DNA from: Guptibacillus hwajinpoensis
GTDB taxonomy: Bacteria > Bacillota > Bacilli > Bacillales > Guptibacillaceae
Length of the DNA: 64,000 nt
Assembly (NCBI RefSeq): GCF_001039475.1
Contig: NZ_LELK01000001.1
Location: forward strand, 593,466 to 657,465
Direction of reading: 5' to 3'
The translations under genes and the position numbers were made by a program. Of the stretch, positions 27,349 through 35,639 are shown in pieces. The stretch's first letter is position 1. Every line of letters starts with the position of its first letter. The notes under the pieces were generated by a model. That model was not told where the DNA came from and did not search any database. It worked only from the letters and a program-made list of their open reading frames with translations.

Positions 27349-28765
27349 ATGACTCCTCCTTCTGTCTCTTTTTGAACCAATCTCGAAAGCGCTCATTGTT
27401 TGGAGCTGGCATGTCACGAATTGTTGTCCACGCTTTTAGTGGTCCCGGACCTTTCGTTAGAAAACTGTTTGTTTGAAATGGCAATGAAAGAAATGGTGCT
27501 AGCTTCGTACCTACTTGATATAAAATGGGTAGCGTTGTTCCGTATTGAAACCCTCTCATGGCAATTTTTTCAGCTGAAAGTCCTCTTCCTTCAATGATGT
27601 TCTTTCGATGCTTGTTTAAGAGTTCATGCAATGGTATTTTAACAGGGCATGCATCTGTACAGGCGGCACAAAGCGTTGATGCAAATGGTAATTCACCGTA
27701 CTCTTCATACCCCCCAAGTAATGGACTTATAACAGCACCGATCGGTCCTGGGTAAATTGATCCGTAACCGTGGCCACCAACGTGTCTATAAACAGGACAT
27801 ACGTTAATGCATGCTGCACAGCGGATACAGTGAAGTGCTTCTTGAAATTCCGTTCCAATGATGTTCGATCTTCCATTATCAACTATCACAAGATGAAACT
27901 CTTCAGGTCCATCACCTTCTAATGGTGATTTAGGTCCCGATAATGCTGTAACGTACGTTGTTAACTTTTGTCCAACAGCACTTCGGCTAAGGAGGCTAAT
28001 CATAACGTCAAGTTCTTCCCATGTAGGGACGATACGTTCCATTCCCATTACCGTTATTTGTGTTTTAGGAAGGGTTGTTGCTAGCCTCGCATTTCCTTCA
28101 TTTGTGACAAGGGTAATGGTTCCAGACTCTGCTACTGCAAAATTGCATCCTGTTATGCCTATATCTGCTGAAAGAAATTCTTTACGTAATTTTTCTCTAG
28201 CGAATAGGGTCAATTCTTCCGGTTTGTCTGTGTTTAAATAGCCGAGTTTCTCCTTAAAGACATCTCGAATTTGGGATTTGTTCTTATGTAGGGCCGGAAC
28301 GACAATGTGAGACGGAGGATCGTGATCATCAACTTGAAGAATATACTCTCCAAGGTCACTTTCAATGACATCGCATCCTATTGACTCTAACGCTTCATTC
28401 ATACTTATTTCTTCAGTAACCATCGACTTAGATTTAATGATTTTCTTTCCATTTTTACGCTTCACAACCTTTTGGATATAGTGATTGGCCTCTTCAGCCG
28501 TTTTAGCGAAATAAACATGCCCACCGTTCTCTTTTACTTTTTCACTTAACTCATACAGATAATAGTCAAGATATTCAAGCGTATGTGAACGGATCTCCTC
28601 CCCTAGATTTCGCCAATCCTCCCAACTACCAAGTTCTTCTGCAGCATCTAGACGTTTCCCAAGTAAGCGCTCTTGAGCTGATCGAACAGAATCTCTCATA
28701 AACTCGTCGTTTATGCCTTTTTCAATACGGTCGTTAAATGTGGTAGTTCCAATTCTCATAGGCAT
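27341..28765 (-). CDS. lutB: Lactate utilisation protein LutB (LUD plus two [4Fe-4S] motifs)
   Basis: 474 residues. The LUD domain includes [29 protein letters not shown] (about 200-228). Two ferredoxin-like clusters follow, [19 protein letters not shown] (about 312-330) and [17 protein letters not shown] (about 363-379). Electron-transfer subunit of the LutABC lactate oxidase. Two bases separate it from lutA; AGGAG precedes ATG 28765. Confidence 0.93.
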   Translation of the reverse strand: MPMRIGTTTFNDRIEKGINDEFMRDSVRSAQERLLGKRLDAAEELGSWEDWRNLGEEIRSHTLEYLDYYLYELSEKVKENGGHVYFAKTAEEANHYIQKVVKRKNGKKIIKSKSMVTEEISMNEALESIGCDVIESDLGEYILQVDDHDPPSHIVVPALHKNKSQIRDVFKEKLGYLNTDKPEELTLFAREKLRKEFLSADIGITGCNFAVAESGTITLVTNEGNARLATTLPKTQITVMGMERIVPTWEELDVMISLLSRSAVGQKLTTYVTALSGPKSPLEGDGPEEFHLVIVDNGRSNIIGTEFQEALHCIRCAACINVCPVYRHVGGHGYGSIYPGPIGAVISPLLGGYEEYGELPFASTLCAACTDACPVKIPLHELLNKHRKNIIEGRGLSAEKIAMRGFQYGTTLPILYQVGTKLAPFLSLPFQTNSFLTKGPGPLKAWTTIRDMPAPNNERFRDWFKKRQKEESFE

Positions 28766-28767
28766 GA

Positions 28768-29493
28768 TTATTTCTCCTCCCGCTGAGTAAGAACTTCTGC
28801 AATATGCATCACTTTTACTGGTTTTTGGAGGCGATTCATTCTTCCACTAATGTTCATTAAACAACCACTATCTGCGCCTATTAAAATGTCAGCGTCGGTT
28901 GATTCAATGTCTTTTATTTTTTCATCAACCATTTCTTTTGAAATCGCTACCATTTTTACTGAAAAAGTACCTCCAAATCCGCAACAGTTCTCACAGTTTG
29001 GTAGTTTTCTATAATTTAGTCCTTCCACTTCAGAAAGTAATGCTTCTGGTGCATCTTTAACCCCTAGCAGACGCGTCATGTGACAGGATTTATGGTAAGT
29101 AGCGGTGGCGTTTAATGACGCCCCAACATTGTTGACACCTAGAACATCTACAAGAAATTGAGTGAATTCATAAGAACGTTCTTTCAATGAGCGTGCTTTA
29201 TGCTGCATTTCCGGTTCATTATGAAACAGTTCCTCATATTCCGAGAACATAGCAACGCATGACCCTGAAGGACCTACAACATATGAAGAGTTTTCAAAAG
29301 CGCGAATCATGTTTCTAGCTGCTTCTTTTGCTTCTTCCCGGTAACCACTGTTAAAAGCCGGCTGGCCACAACACGTTTGCGAAAAGGGAAAATCCACTTC
29401 ACATCCTAAGCTTTCTAACACTTCAACGACGCTTTTGCCCACGTTCGGATAAAAAATATCACCAAGACATGTAACAAACAACGAAACGTTCAT
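28768..29493 (-). CDS. lutA: Lactate utilisation protein LutA (CCG domains)
   Basis: 241 residues with two cysteine-rich CCG motifs: [13 protein letters not shown] (about 39-51) and [13 protein letters not shown] (about 165-177). Such domains bind noncubane iron-sulfur clusters, as in heterodisulfide reductase HdrB. First gene of the lutABC operon, with AAAGGAGG before ATG. Promoter and operator are visible upstream. Confidence 0.92.
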   Translation of the reverse strand: MNVSLFVTCLGDIFYPNVGKSVVEVLESLGCEVDFPFSQTCCGQPAFNSGYREEAKEAARNMIRAFENSSYVVGPSGSCVAMFSEYEELFHNEPEMQHKARSLKERSYEFTQFLVDVLGVNNVGASLNATATYHKSCHMTRLLGVKDAPEALLSEVEGLNYRKLPNCENCCGFGGTFSVKMVAISKEMVDEKIKDIESTDADILIGADSGCLMNISGRMNRLQKPVKVMHIAEVLTQREEK

Positions 29494-29530
29494 GGTAGCC
29501 TCCTTTCTATTCCGAATGATATGCTATCAG

Positions 29531-29543
29531 GTCATCTGATGAC
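29531..29543. promoter_or_regulatory. LutR operator
   Basis: GTCATC-T-GATGAC, a perfect 13-bp palindrome, containing the TCATC-N-GATGA sequence that I recall as the LutR consensus in Bacillus subtilis. It lies about 10-20 bases downstream of the expected lutA transcription start, a roadblock position. Confidence 0.7.
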
Positions 29544-29559
29544 TATAATGGCTTCTTCC

Positions 29560-29588
29560 AGTATAAGGATAACTATTGCGCATTTCAA
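29560..29588 (-). promoter_or_regulatory. lutA: Sigma-A promoter of lutABC
   Basis: Minus strand TTGAAA (29583-29588) and TATACT (29560-29565) with a 17-base spacer, upstream of the LutR operator. Confidence 0.65.
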
Positions 29589-29618
29589 TAAATATATTGA
29601 TTTTTCTAACAATTTTAG

Positions 29619-30326
29619 TTAAATGTGATCTAAAAGGAATGTTTCCACTTCATTTAAATGGTGAAGCATCGCTTGCTGAGCTTTTTCGGAATCTTTCGTT
29701 TTAATCGCGAGGAAAATTTCTTTATGTTCAATGTAAAGTTTTTCAAGTATTGCGGCTTCAGAATAAAGAGATAACTTTCTCGTTTCTCTCATTGAATCTA
29801 CCATTAATTGAGAAACGTGATTCATTAAATCAATAAGCAATCGATTGTGTGATGCAGCAGTAATTGACATGTGAAACTGCAAATCCGCCTGCTCTCCTAA
29901 TTCACGGTGTGATACAGCTTTTTCCATATCCATAAGTGCTTGTTGAATTTGAAATAGCTCTTCCTCTGTCCTTTTTTCTGCTGCACTCGCTGCACAACCA
30001 GTTTCAAGAATTTTACGGACTTGAAGTAGTTCTATAGTATCTTGTCTATTCATCAATATACCTGTAGATAACGATTGGCTTAACGTTGATGGATCATACT
30101 GTTTGATAAAGGTACCTTCACCTTGCCGCATCTCCACTAGTCCCATTGCTCGAAGCGCACTGAGTGCTTCACGAACGGCGGATCTTCCTACATCAAATCC
30201 TTCAGCAAGCGATTGGACGGAATCAAGCTTACTACCAGGTGACAATTCACCACTTTTAATTTTATCGAGAAGCTGATCAGCTATTTCTTCATAAATTTTT
30301 CGTTTTTTTATTTGCTTATATGTCAT
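29619..30326 (-). CDS. lutR: FadR-type GntR regulator LutR
   Basis: 235 residues. Winged helix (IADQLLDKIKSGELSPGSKLDSVQSLAEGFDVGRSAVREALSALRAMGLVEMRQGEGTFI) at residues 12-72 and a C-terminal FCD domain (DLQFHMSITAASHNRLL). LutR represses lutABC until lactate is present. It is adjacent to lutABC on the same strand, and a matching operator stands between them. GGAG precedes ATG 30326 by about 10 bases. Confidence 0.88.
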   Translation of the reverse strand: MTYKQIKKRKIYEEIADQLLDKIKSGELSPGSKLDSVQSLAEGFDVGRSAVREALSALRAMGLVEMRQGEGTFIKQYDPSTLSQSLSTGILMNRQDTIELLQVRKILETGCAASAAEKRTEEELFQIQQALMDMEKAVSHRELGEQADLQFHMSITAASHNRLLIDLMNHVSQLMVDSMRETRKLSLYSEAAILEKLYIEHKEIFLAIKTKDSEKAQQAMLHHLNEVETFLLDHI

Positions 30327-30351
30327 TAAAGCATCGCTCCTTCTTGTTTGT

Positions 30352-30380
30352 TTACTAGTTTACTTTAATAAATTACTAGT
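30352..30380. repeat. Direct repeat TTACTAGT x2, 21 bp apart, before lutR
   Basis: TTACTAGT at 30352-30359 and 30373-30380. Each contains the palindrome ACTAGT. The 21-bp period is two helical turns, which suits a dimer pair on one DNA face; possible lutR control site. Confidence 0.3.
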
Positions 30381-30449
30381 GACAATTGTTGATACACAAA
30401 GTAAAGATGAATGTGAGAACAACCAAAGAAAGTAGCAAGACCGTAAGAA

Positions 30450-30478
30450 AAGCTGATGAATGAGATCTTCATCAGCTT
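30450..30478 (-). terminator. Terminator after the OsmC-family gene
   Basis: AAGCTGATGAA / TTCATCAGCTT, perfect 11-bp arms with a 7-base loop, starting 5 bases after the TAG stop of the read-through OsmC frame. Its position supports the long reading of that gene rather than an end at the internal TGA. Confidence 0.8.
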
Positions 30479-30483
30479 CTACT

Positions 30484-30948
30484 CTATTCCTCTATGATTT
30501 CCCAATCATGTTCAAAGGCTACACAGCCCTTTAACGTCTGAGCAACAGGACATCCTCTTTCGAAAACCTGTAGTGCTCTTTCTGCCGCTTCACGCTTACC
30601 TTTAGGGATTGTTAGTTTATAGTGACATTTGATTTGAGTGATTTTGAGCACACCGTCTGGTGCTTCAATGATTCCTTCGAATTGACCTGATAACTTATTC
30701 GGAAAAGTCGGTATATGGCGCGCCTCCAGCGCACCTGATAATGTACCGGTTAGTCAGCCACCTGCTGCCGCGACAATATGGTCTAGTGTCGAAGGCTGTT
30801 CGACTTCGGGAGATGCTTTATAGAACTCTTTAACCCCACCATGTACACCGTATTGAACCGGTTCTTCAAAGTTGGCAATGTATGCACGTCGATTCTTACC
30901 TTCGTCTTGTTCAATTCGTATATTAGCTATTTCAATCGGATTGTTCAT
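30484..30948 (-). CDS. OsmC-family protein with in-frame TGA at the redox cysteine: probable selenoprotein
   Basis: Read through TGA (30754-30756) the gene encodes 154 residues with residue 65 as selenocysteine. OsmC/Ohr proteins reduce organic peroxides with two cysteines. The first lies in an AAAGGC-like motif, here AAAGG followed by TGA then LTGTLSGALEAR. The second is intact at C133 (RGCPVAQTLKG). Ninety further codons keep good OsmC sequence up to TAG 30484-30486, and the terminator follows at once. The minus-strand start has GAGGAG 6 bases upstream. A GC-rich hairpin with the geometry of a bacterial SECIS element begins 18 bases after the TGA. The alternative is a fresh nonsense mutation. 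No selA, selB, selC or selD gene is in the window. Confidence 0.8.
30717..30735 (-). promoter_or_regulatory. Putative bacterial SECIS element
   Basis: Minus-strand RNA: arm GGUGCGC (30735-30729), loop UGGAG (30728-30724), arm GCGCGCC (30723-30717), seven continuous base pairs with one G-U. Beyond a 2x2 internal loop three more pairs (UAU/AUA) extend it. The apical loop starts 26 nt after the UGA and has G at its second position. These values fit the published bacterial SECIS pattern as I recall it (loop 3-14 nt, G in the first two loop bases, 16-37 nt from UGA). Confidence 0.7.
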
Positions 30949-31110
30949 TACTTTCTCCTCTCTTCTATCATATTATTTCCATAGTTTGGCGATTCCCTCA
31001 CCTGACTTTTTTAAACCGCATTCAATAAATCATTCTAAATGGCGGGAAAGTCCCCTTTTAATAGCGAATAGTAAAGATAACAAGAAAAGGTATCATCAAA
31101 GGAGGACGAA

Positions 31111-31563
31111 ATGGAAAATAAATGGGACAAGTCGATTGTTATCAATGCGCCAATCGAAACAATTTGGCACTATCTTGATGGCTCGCTTGAAAACATGCAA
31201 AAAATTATGCCAAATGTCGTTGACAATCAACCAGTCAATATAACTGATAATGTCATTGGTAGCGTGCACCGCCAATCTTATCGTGAAGGAAAGCGGGTCA
31301 TGGAATATGATGTGCATACACTAGATTATAACAATCAAGATGACTATAAAAAATTGAAGATAGGATTTAATCTAGCAAAAATGTTTCAGATCGAAGGCTG
31401 TTATGAACTTACTAAAGAGTCCGATTCGGTAACCACTCTGCGCTATACTGGTTCTAACAAGCCATTGAAATGGTACATGAAACCTTTTGTTTTATTTTCA
31501 GGCGATAAAGTCGTTAGAGATTTTTTGGAAAGAGTAAAGCGTGTAGCTGAAGGTAAAGAATAG
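31111..31563 (+). CDS. SRPBCC (START-like) family protein
   Basis: 150 residues. N-terminal WDKSIVINAPIETIWHYLDGSLENMQKIMPNV is the usual beta strand plus helix that opens the helix-grip fold, and a long C-terminal helix (VVRDFLERVKRVAEG) closes it. The family binds hydrophobic ligands; function here unknown. AAAGGAGGACGAA precedes the start. It stands alone, divergent from the OsmC-family gene. Confidence 0.75.
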   Translation: MENKWDKSIVINAPIETIWHYLDGSLENMQKIMPNVVDNQPVNITDNVIGSVHRQSYREGKRVMEYDVHTLDYNNQDDYKKLKIGFNLAKMFQIEGCYELTKESDSVTTLRYTGSNKPLKWYMKPFVLFSGDKVVRDFLERVKRVAEGKE

Positions 31564-31646
31564 AATGGGTTATGTTAATTTATAGAATGAACAGTCGTAG
31601 TGCCTTCTTCTAGAATAGAATAACCTAATGAAGGAGGCCTGATTAC

Positions 31647-32240
31647 ATGGAGGTGTATGGAGAAGCATTAATTATTACAGGTGCCTGGATTCAAACGATC
31701 GGTGCAGGAGTCGCTGCCATCGGGAATACACTAATTGCAAACAACGAAGAAGATAGTGAAACCGTTGGCGGTGAGCTATATGTACTAGGAAATGCTATTG
31801 AAGCTACAGGTAATACCCTTCAAGCTGTAGGAAGATCAAAGTTACCATTGAGCAGTGATCATGAAGTGCTCGGAACGATAGGTACGTGGTTTCAAGCGGC
31901 GGGTAATGTTGCAAACGTTGTAGGAGGTTCACAAGCCCTTACAGGAGGAGGGAATGATGGTCTAGAGATCGATGTTTTAGGAGATGTTATTCAATCAGCT
32001 GGTGCGGCATTTGAAGCAACAAGTTCAAGTTTTAGTAATTCAGCTTATGCAGACCTGATTACATTAGGACAAACGATTCAATCACTTTCAGTCGCAATTG
32101 AAGCGATAGGCCTTCTGTATATAAAAAGAGGCGATGTTAAACTGGGGCAGCAAATTGTGGCGCTCGGAAGTTACGGGCAAACAGCTGGAGCTGCACTCGA
32201 TGCAATAGGGTTCACAAAAGGTTTTACTAGCAAAGAATAG
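31647..32240 (+). CDS. Gly/Ala-rich repeat protein, DUF6944-like
   Basis: 197 residues made of about six degenerate units of 25-35 residues with the pattern LGxxIQxxGxxxxAxG, such as GAWIQTIGAGVAAIGNT, LGNAIEATGNTLQAVG, IGTWFQAAGNVANVVGG, LGDVIQSAGAAFEATSS, LGQTIQSLSVAIEAIG and LGSYGQTAGAALDAIG. No signal peptide or classic membrane helix, but strongly amphipathic. Similar short proteins in Bacillus are called DUF6944, from memory. AAGGAGG lies 10 bases before ATG. Function unknown. Confidence 0.7.
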   Translation: MEVYGEALIITGAWIQTIGAGVAAIGNTLIANNEEDSETVGGELYVLGNAIEATGNTLQAVGRSKLPLSSDHEVLGTIGTWFQAAGNVANVVGGSQALTGGGNDGLEIDVLGDVIQSAGAAFEATSSSFSNSAYADLITLGQTIQSLSVAIEAIGLLYIKRGDVKLGQQIVALGSYGQTAGAALDAIGFTKGFTSKE

Positions 32241-32245
32241 CTTGA

Positions 32246-33727
32246 TTAAGATCTAGAGGTACGCTCGTTAACTTCAAACGCAGCTCTTACAGCTGATTCA
32301 ATCGCTCCTTCAATCCATCCGTGAAATGAAGACGTATGCTCTCCTGCAAAATGGATTCGACCTTCAGGTTGCTTAGCCACTTCCTCATATTCTGTAATTT
32401 GGTTCGGTTTAAAAAGCGTGAAACAGCCACCTGAAAATTGATTTTGACTCCAGCTAAAAGAAACCCCAGTTAAAAATTCATCAAAAACTTTAGGACCATG
32501 TATCTTCGCAAGGTCTTCAAGAGATTGAGTGATTTTCTGATCATCTGATAGGCTATTCCAAAGCATGGCATTGTCTTCCCAACTGTAGCTCGCAAGTAAA
32601 ACTCCAGGTCTAGCTTCTCCCGCAGTACGACTGGGTGTATACGTATACCGATTAGGAAAGTCTGATATCATATTTGCCCCGCTTAAACCTTCTCTCTCCC
32701 AAAAACGTTCTTTAAATTCCATTCCAATTTTGATCGATGCAACATAATGAAGTTCTCGAATGGCCTTCCATTTTTCAAACGAAAAGGAACGATAAGGATA
32801 AACCTCGATAAATTGGAAAACTGAGAATGGAACAGTGATAATCACATAATCACTTGTAAACGTTTGAATTTTTCCTGTTTTCATGTTTTTAGTTTGAATC
32901 TCCACACCTTGTGGACGCTGAATAATGCGATGTACTTTTTCGTTTAGAAGAATGTCATCTTGAAGCTCAGCCAAGAATGATTTTGGTAATAAATCATTGC
33001 CCCCCGTGATTTCATTAAATTCCATATCTTCATTAAAAACCGTATTTACAATATCCGTTAAGATATCTATAAACGAGAGTTCGGAAAATCCCTCGATACC
33101 GAGAAGAACTTTTACCATTCTAACTGCATTAGGCGATAAAGTCGGACCAATTGGATTAAATCGCAGAAAATTTTCCATGGAATATTGATCGAATTTTTTG
33201 CGAAGGGAATTTTTTTGCTCTTCGTTCGCACCTTCATACAACCTTAAAAAAGGGTTAACAGCAGTGAGGAAAAGCTCTGTAGCTGTTTTTCCTTTTTCGT
33301 GAGGTTCTACAGGGAATCTAAGGATATCAGGATTTTCTTCATATTTTGCTCTTGTTGTTCTAACCCCATTGGCATAGATGATGTCTTTTGGAGAAGAGTT
33401 GATAAAGCGATTGACAGCAAGGTTGAATTTATTAATGTATTCGTATGTTAGTTTATGGGTTGTTGGAATTCTCATCGCTCCAACATCAAGGTAGTTATCT
33501 TCTGTAAAAGGTTCTCTTAACGTAAATACCCTTCCTCCTACACGATCATTTCCTTCTAGCATCGTAACTTGATGACCCGCCTGCTTCAACAAAGATGCAG
33601 ATACAAGTCCAGCCATTCCTGCACCGATGACGATAACATTCGCTGGTTTCTTCGGTTTTGGCAGACCATTTTTAATGATGTTAAGCATATCGCCTGGGTA
33701 TTTTGGTTTAGGAGTATCTCGCATCAT
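32246..33727 (-). CDS. Flavin monoamine/L-amino acid oxidase family protein
   Basis: 493 residues. FAD-binding VIVIGAGMAGLVSASLLKQAGHQVTMLEGNDRVGGRV (about 33-68), and a C-terminal signature GRIHFAGEHTSSFHGWIEGAIESAVRAA (about 460-487) typical of amine oxidases. Oxidises amines or amino acids, releasing H2O2 and ammonia. Start placed at the ATG of 33727 because AGAGG ends 9 bases upstream; ATG 33736 directly abuts that site. No secretion signal. Confidence 0.85.
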   Translation of the reverse strand: MMRDTPKPKYPGDMLNIIKNGLPKPKKPANVIVIGAGMAGLVSASLLKQAGHQVTMLEGNDRVGGRVFTLREPFTEDNYLDVGAMRIPTTHKLTYEYINKFNLAVNRFINSSPKDIIYANGVRTTRAKYEENPDILRFPVEPHEKGKTATELFLTAVNPFLRLYEGANEEQKNSLRKKFDQYSMENFLRFNPIGPTLSPNAVRMVKVLLGIEGFSELSFIDILTDIVNTVFNEDMEFNEITGGNDLLPKSFLAELQDDILLNEKVHRIIQRPQGVEIQTKNMKTGKIQTFTSDYVIITVPFSVFQFIEVYPYRSFSFEKWKAIRELHYVASIKIGMEFKERFWEREGLSGANMISDFPNRYTYTPSRTAGEARPGVLLASYSWEDNAMLWNSLSDDQKITQSLEDLAKIHGPKVFDEFLTGVSFSWSQNQFSGGCFTLFKPNQITEYEEVAKQPEGRIHFAGEHTSSFHGWIEGAIESAVRAAFEVNERTSRS

Positions 33728-33874
33728 AGAAATCATCCTCTTTAATTAGAAATTAACCCTCTATAGCACACTGTCCACGAAAAGAGTCTATTAATTTGGC
33801 TATATTATCTTATATGGTTAATTTATAGATATTACTATGACTACGGAACTATTCGAATTCGTTTCTGTATGGAA

Positions 33875-34348
33875 TTATTTAAGCTTTTTAACCATTAAAT
33901 AGTTCGACATGGTAATACCATTCTTGTTTACAATCTGTTTAGTGATCGTTTCAAACCCTTTACACTCAAAAAATGGCTTAGCCGTTAAACTTGCTTCAGT
34001 TATCAACTTTTTCAGTTGCATACGAAAAGCAGCTAGTTCGATCTCATCTAGGAGTGCAGAAGCTACCCCGCGTCTCTGGAAATCATGATGTATGTACAGA
34101 CGATCAAGCATTCCTGCTGATGTCAAATCACAAAAACCAATGATTTGAGTATGATCAAGTGCTACAAAAGTAGTGTTTTGAGATAACGAATTACCCCATG
34201 TAGTGAATTTAGATGCCTTTTCGTTAAGGGGTGCCCATGCGTTCACTTGCTCTTCTGAATAGTCTTTTCTATTCACGAAATGGACTGTATCATAGAATAA
34301 ATTAATAATTTGTTTTAAGTCCTTCTCTTCATAACGTCTTATCTTCAT
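33875..34348 (-). CDS. GNAT family N-acetyltransferase
   Basis: 157 residues. Motif A of the acetyl-CoA site is visible as LYIHHDFQRRGVASALLDEIELAA (about 85-108), with the upstream strand IIGFCDLTSAGMLDRLY. The start at 34348 follows GGAGGTAAA; an upstream ATG lacks such a site. Substrate unknown. Confidence 0.82.
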   Translation of the reverse strand: MKIRRYEEKDLKQIINLFYDTVHFVNRKDYSEEQVNAWAPLNEKASKFTTWGNSLSQNTTFVALDHTQIIGFCDLTSAGMLDRLYIHHDFQRRGVASALLDEIELAAFRMQLKKLITEASLTAKPFFECKGFETITKQIVNKNGITMSNYLMVKKLK

Positions 34349-34404
34349 TTTACCTCCACTATTGAGTTTGCTCTTCACACCGTTTAGTTTAAGTAAATCA
34401 GAAA

Positions 34405-34429
34405 AGACAGCACGCGAAAAGTGCTGTCT
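34405..34429 (-). terminator. Terminator after the thiolase gene
   Basis: AGACAGCAC / GTGCTGTCT with a GCGAAAA-type loop, followed by TTTTCTGATT on the minus strand. Confidence 0.85.
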
Positions 34430-34435
34430 AGTGTA

Positions 34436-35626
34436 TTAAGCATCCGTGTTTTCTACCATTATCGCCATACCTTGCCCACCACCTATACAAAGTGTAGCGA
34501 TTCCAAACCGTTCCTTTCTTCGTTTCATCTCATACATGAGGGAAGTCAGTATTCTTGCACCTGTTGCTCCAAGCGGGTGACCGAGTGCAATTGCCCCCCC
34601 GTTCACGTTTACTTTATTCGTGTCGAGATCTAATTCTCGCATGACCGCTATCGCTTGTGCAGCAAATGCCTCATTTAATTCAATCAATCCAATTTCTTTT
34701 ATTTCCTTACCTGTTCTCTCAAGAAGTTTTCGAACCGCTGGAACCGGACCAATCCCCATAATTTCTGGCGAAACACCTGAGGTAGTCCAATCAACAATAC
34801 GCGCAAGCGGTTTAAGTTTGAGTTCTTTCGCTTTTTCTTCAGTCATAACAAGCATGGCAACTGCTCCATCGTTTCGTCCGCATGAGTTTCCTGCTGTCAC
34901 TGTTCCTTTTTCTTTAAAGACAGGTTTTAACTTGGAGAGTTTCTCTACTGAAGTACCTGGTCTTGGATGTTCATCCACTTCCACAAGTTTTGGTTGTTTA
35001 CGAGACTTAACTCTCATTTGAACAATTTCTTCATTGAAAATGCCTTTTTCAAGCGCAACTGCCGCACGTCTCTGACTTTCAGCTGCAAAAACGTCTTGGT
35101 CCTCTCTAGAAACATTGAAACGTTCCGCAACATTCTCAGCAGTTATGCCCATGCCAAGCTTACTTCCGTATAGTTCAATAGGTTGTTGACCTGCTTCAAG
35201 GTTCGAATCTACTAATCTAGTCTTGTCTCCACCAAATCTGCTGTCACGTAAATAGATCGGAGCATGACTTAAACTTTCCGTACCACCAGCAATCACAATT
35301 TCTGCCTGTCCAGATTGTATTTGTTGAACTGCTGATACAACAGCTTGCATTCCAGAAGCACATAAACGATTAATTGTAAATGCGGGAGTGGTTTCTGGTA
35401 AACCAGCTCTTAATGCTGAGACTCTTGCTACATTTGAAGATTCCGTCGTTTGTCTGACTTCACCAAGAATTACCTCATCAATAAGATCTGGTGATAATCC
35501 TGCTCTTGTTACTGATTCTTTGATTGCAATCGCTGCAAGTTCACCAGAATTATAATCTTTTAAAACGCCTCCATAGCGGCCTACTGGGGTTCTCACTGCC
35601 TCGACGATAACGATGTTTTCTTTCAT
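34436..35626 (-). CDS. Acetyl-CoA C-acyltransferase (thiolase)
   Basis: 396 residues. Nucleophile cysteine in NRLCASGMQAVVSAVQQIQSG (about 85-105), then GGTESLSHAP, NGGAIALGHPLGATGARI (about 341-358) and the second catalytic cysteine in LCIGGGQGMA (near 382). Cleaves 3-ketoacyl-CoA or condenses acetyl-CoA. Last gene of a three-gene cluster with acyl-CoA dehydrogenase and 3-hydroxyacyl-CoA dehydrogenase. AAAGGAGG ribosome binding site. Confidence 0.93.
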   Translation of the reverse strand: MKENIVIVEAVRTPVGRYGGVLKDYNSGELAAIAIKESVTRAGLSPDLIDEVILGEVRQTTESSNVARVSALRAGLPETTPAFTINRLCASGMQAVVSAVQQIQSGQAEIVIAGGTESLSHAPIYLRDSRFGGDKTRLVDSNLEAGQQPIELYGSKLGMGITAENVAERFNVSREDQDVFAAESQRRAAVALEKGIFNEEIVQMRVKSRKQPKLVEVDEHPRPGTSVEKLSKLKPVFKEKGTVTAGNSCGRNDGAVAMLVMTEEKAKELKLKPLARIVDWTTSGVSPEIMGIGPVPAVRKLLERTGKEIKEIGLIELNEAFAAQAIAVMRELDLDTNKVNVNGGAIALGHPLGATGARILTSLMYEMKRRKERFGIATLCIGGGQGMAIMVENTDA

Positions 35627-35639
35627 TCAAGATCCTCCT

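Noticed and set aside
30754-30948. A 64-residue OsmC-like protein ending at the internal TGA
   Set aside because: The OsmC sequence continues in frame for 90 codons after the TGA, with the second redox cysteine and a terminator at the distal stop, so a short protein is not a sensible product.
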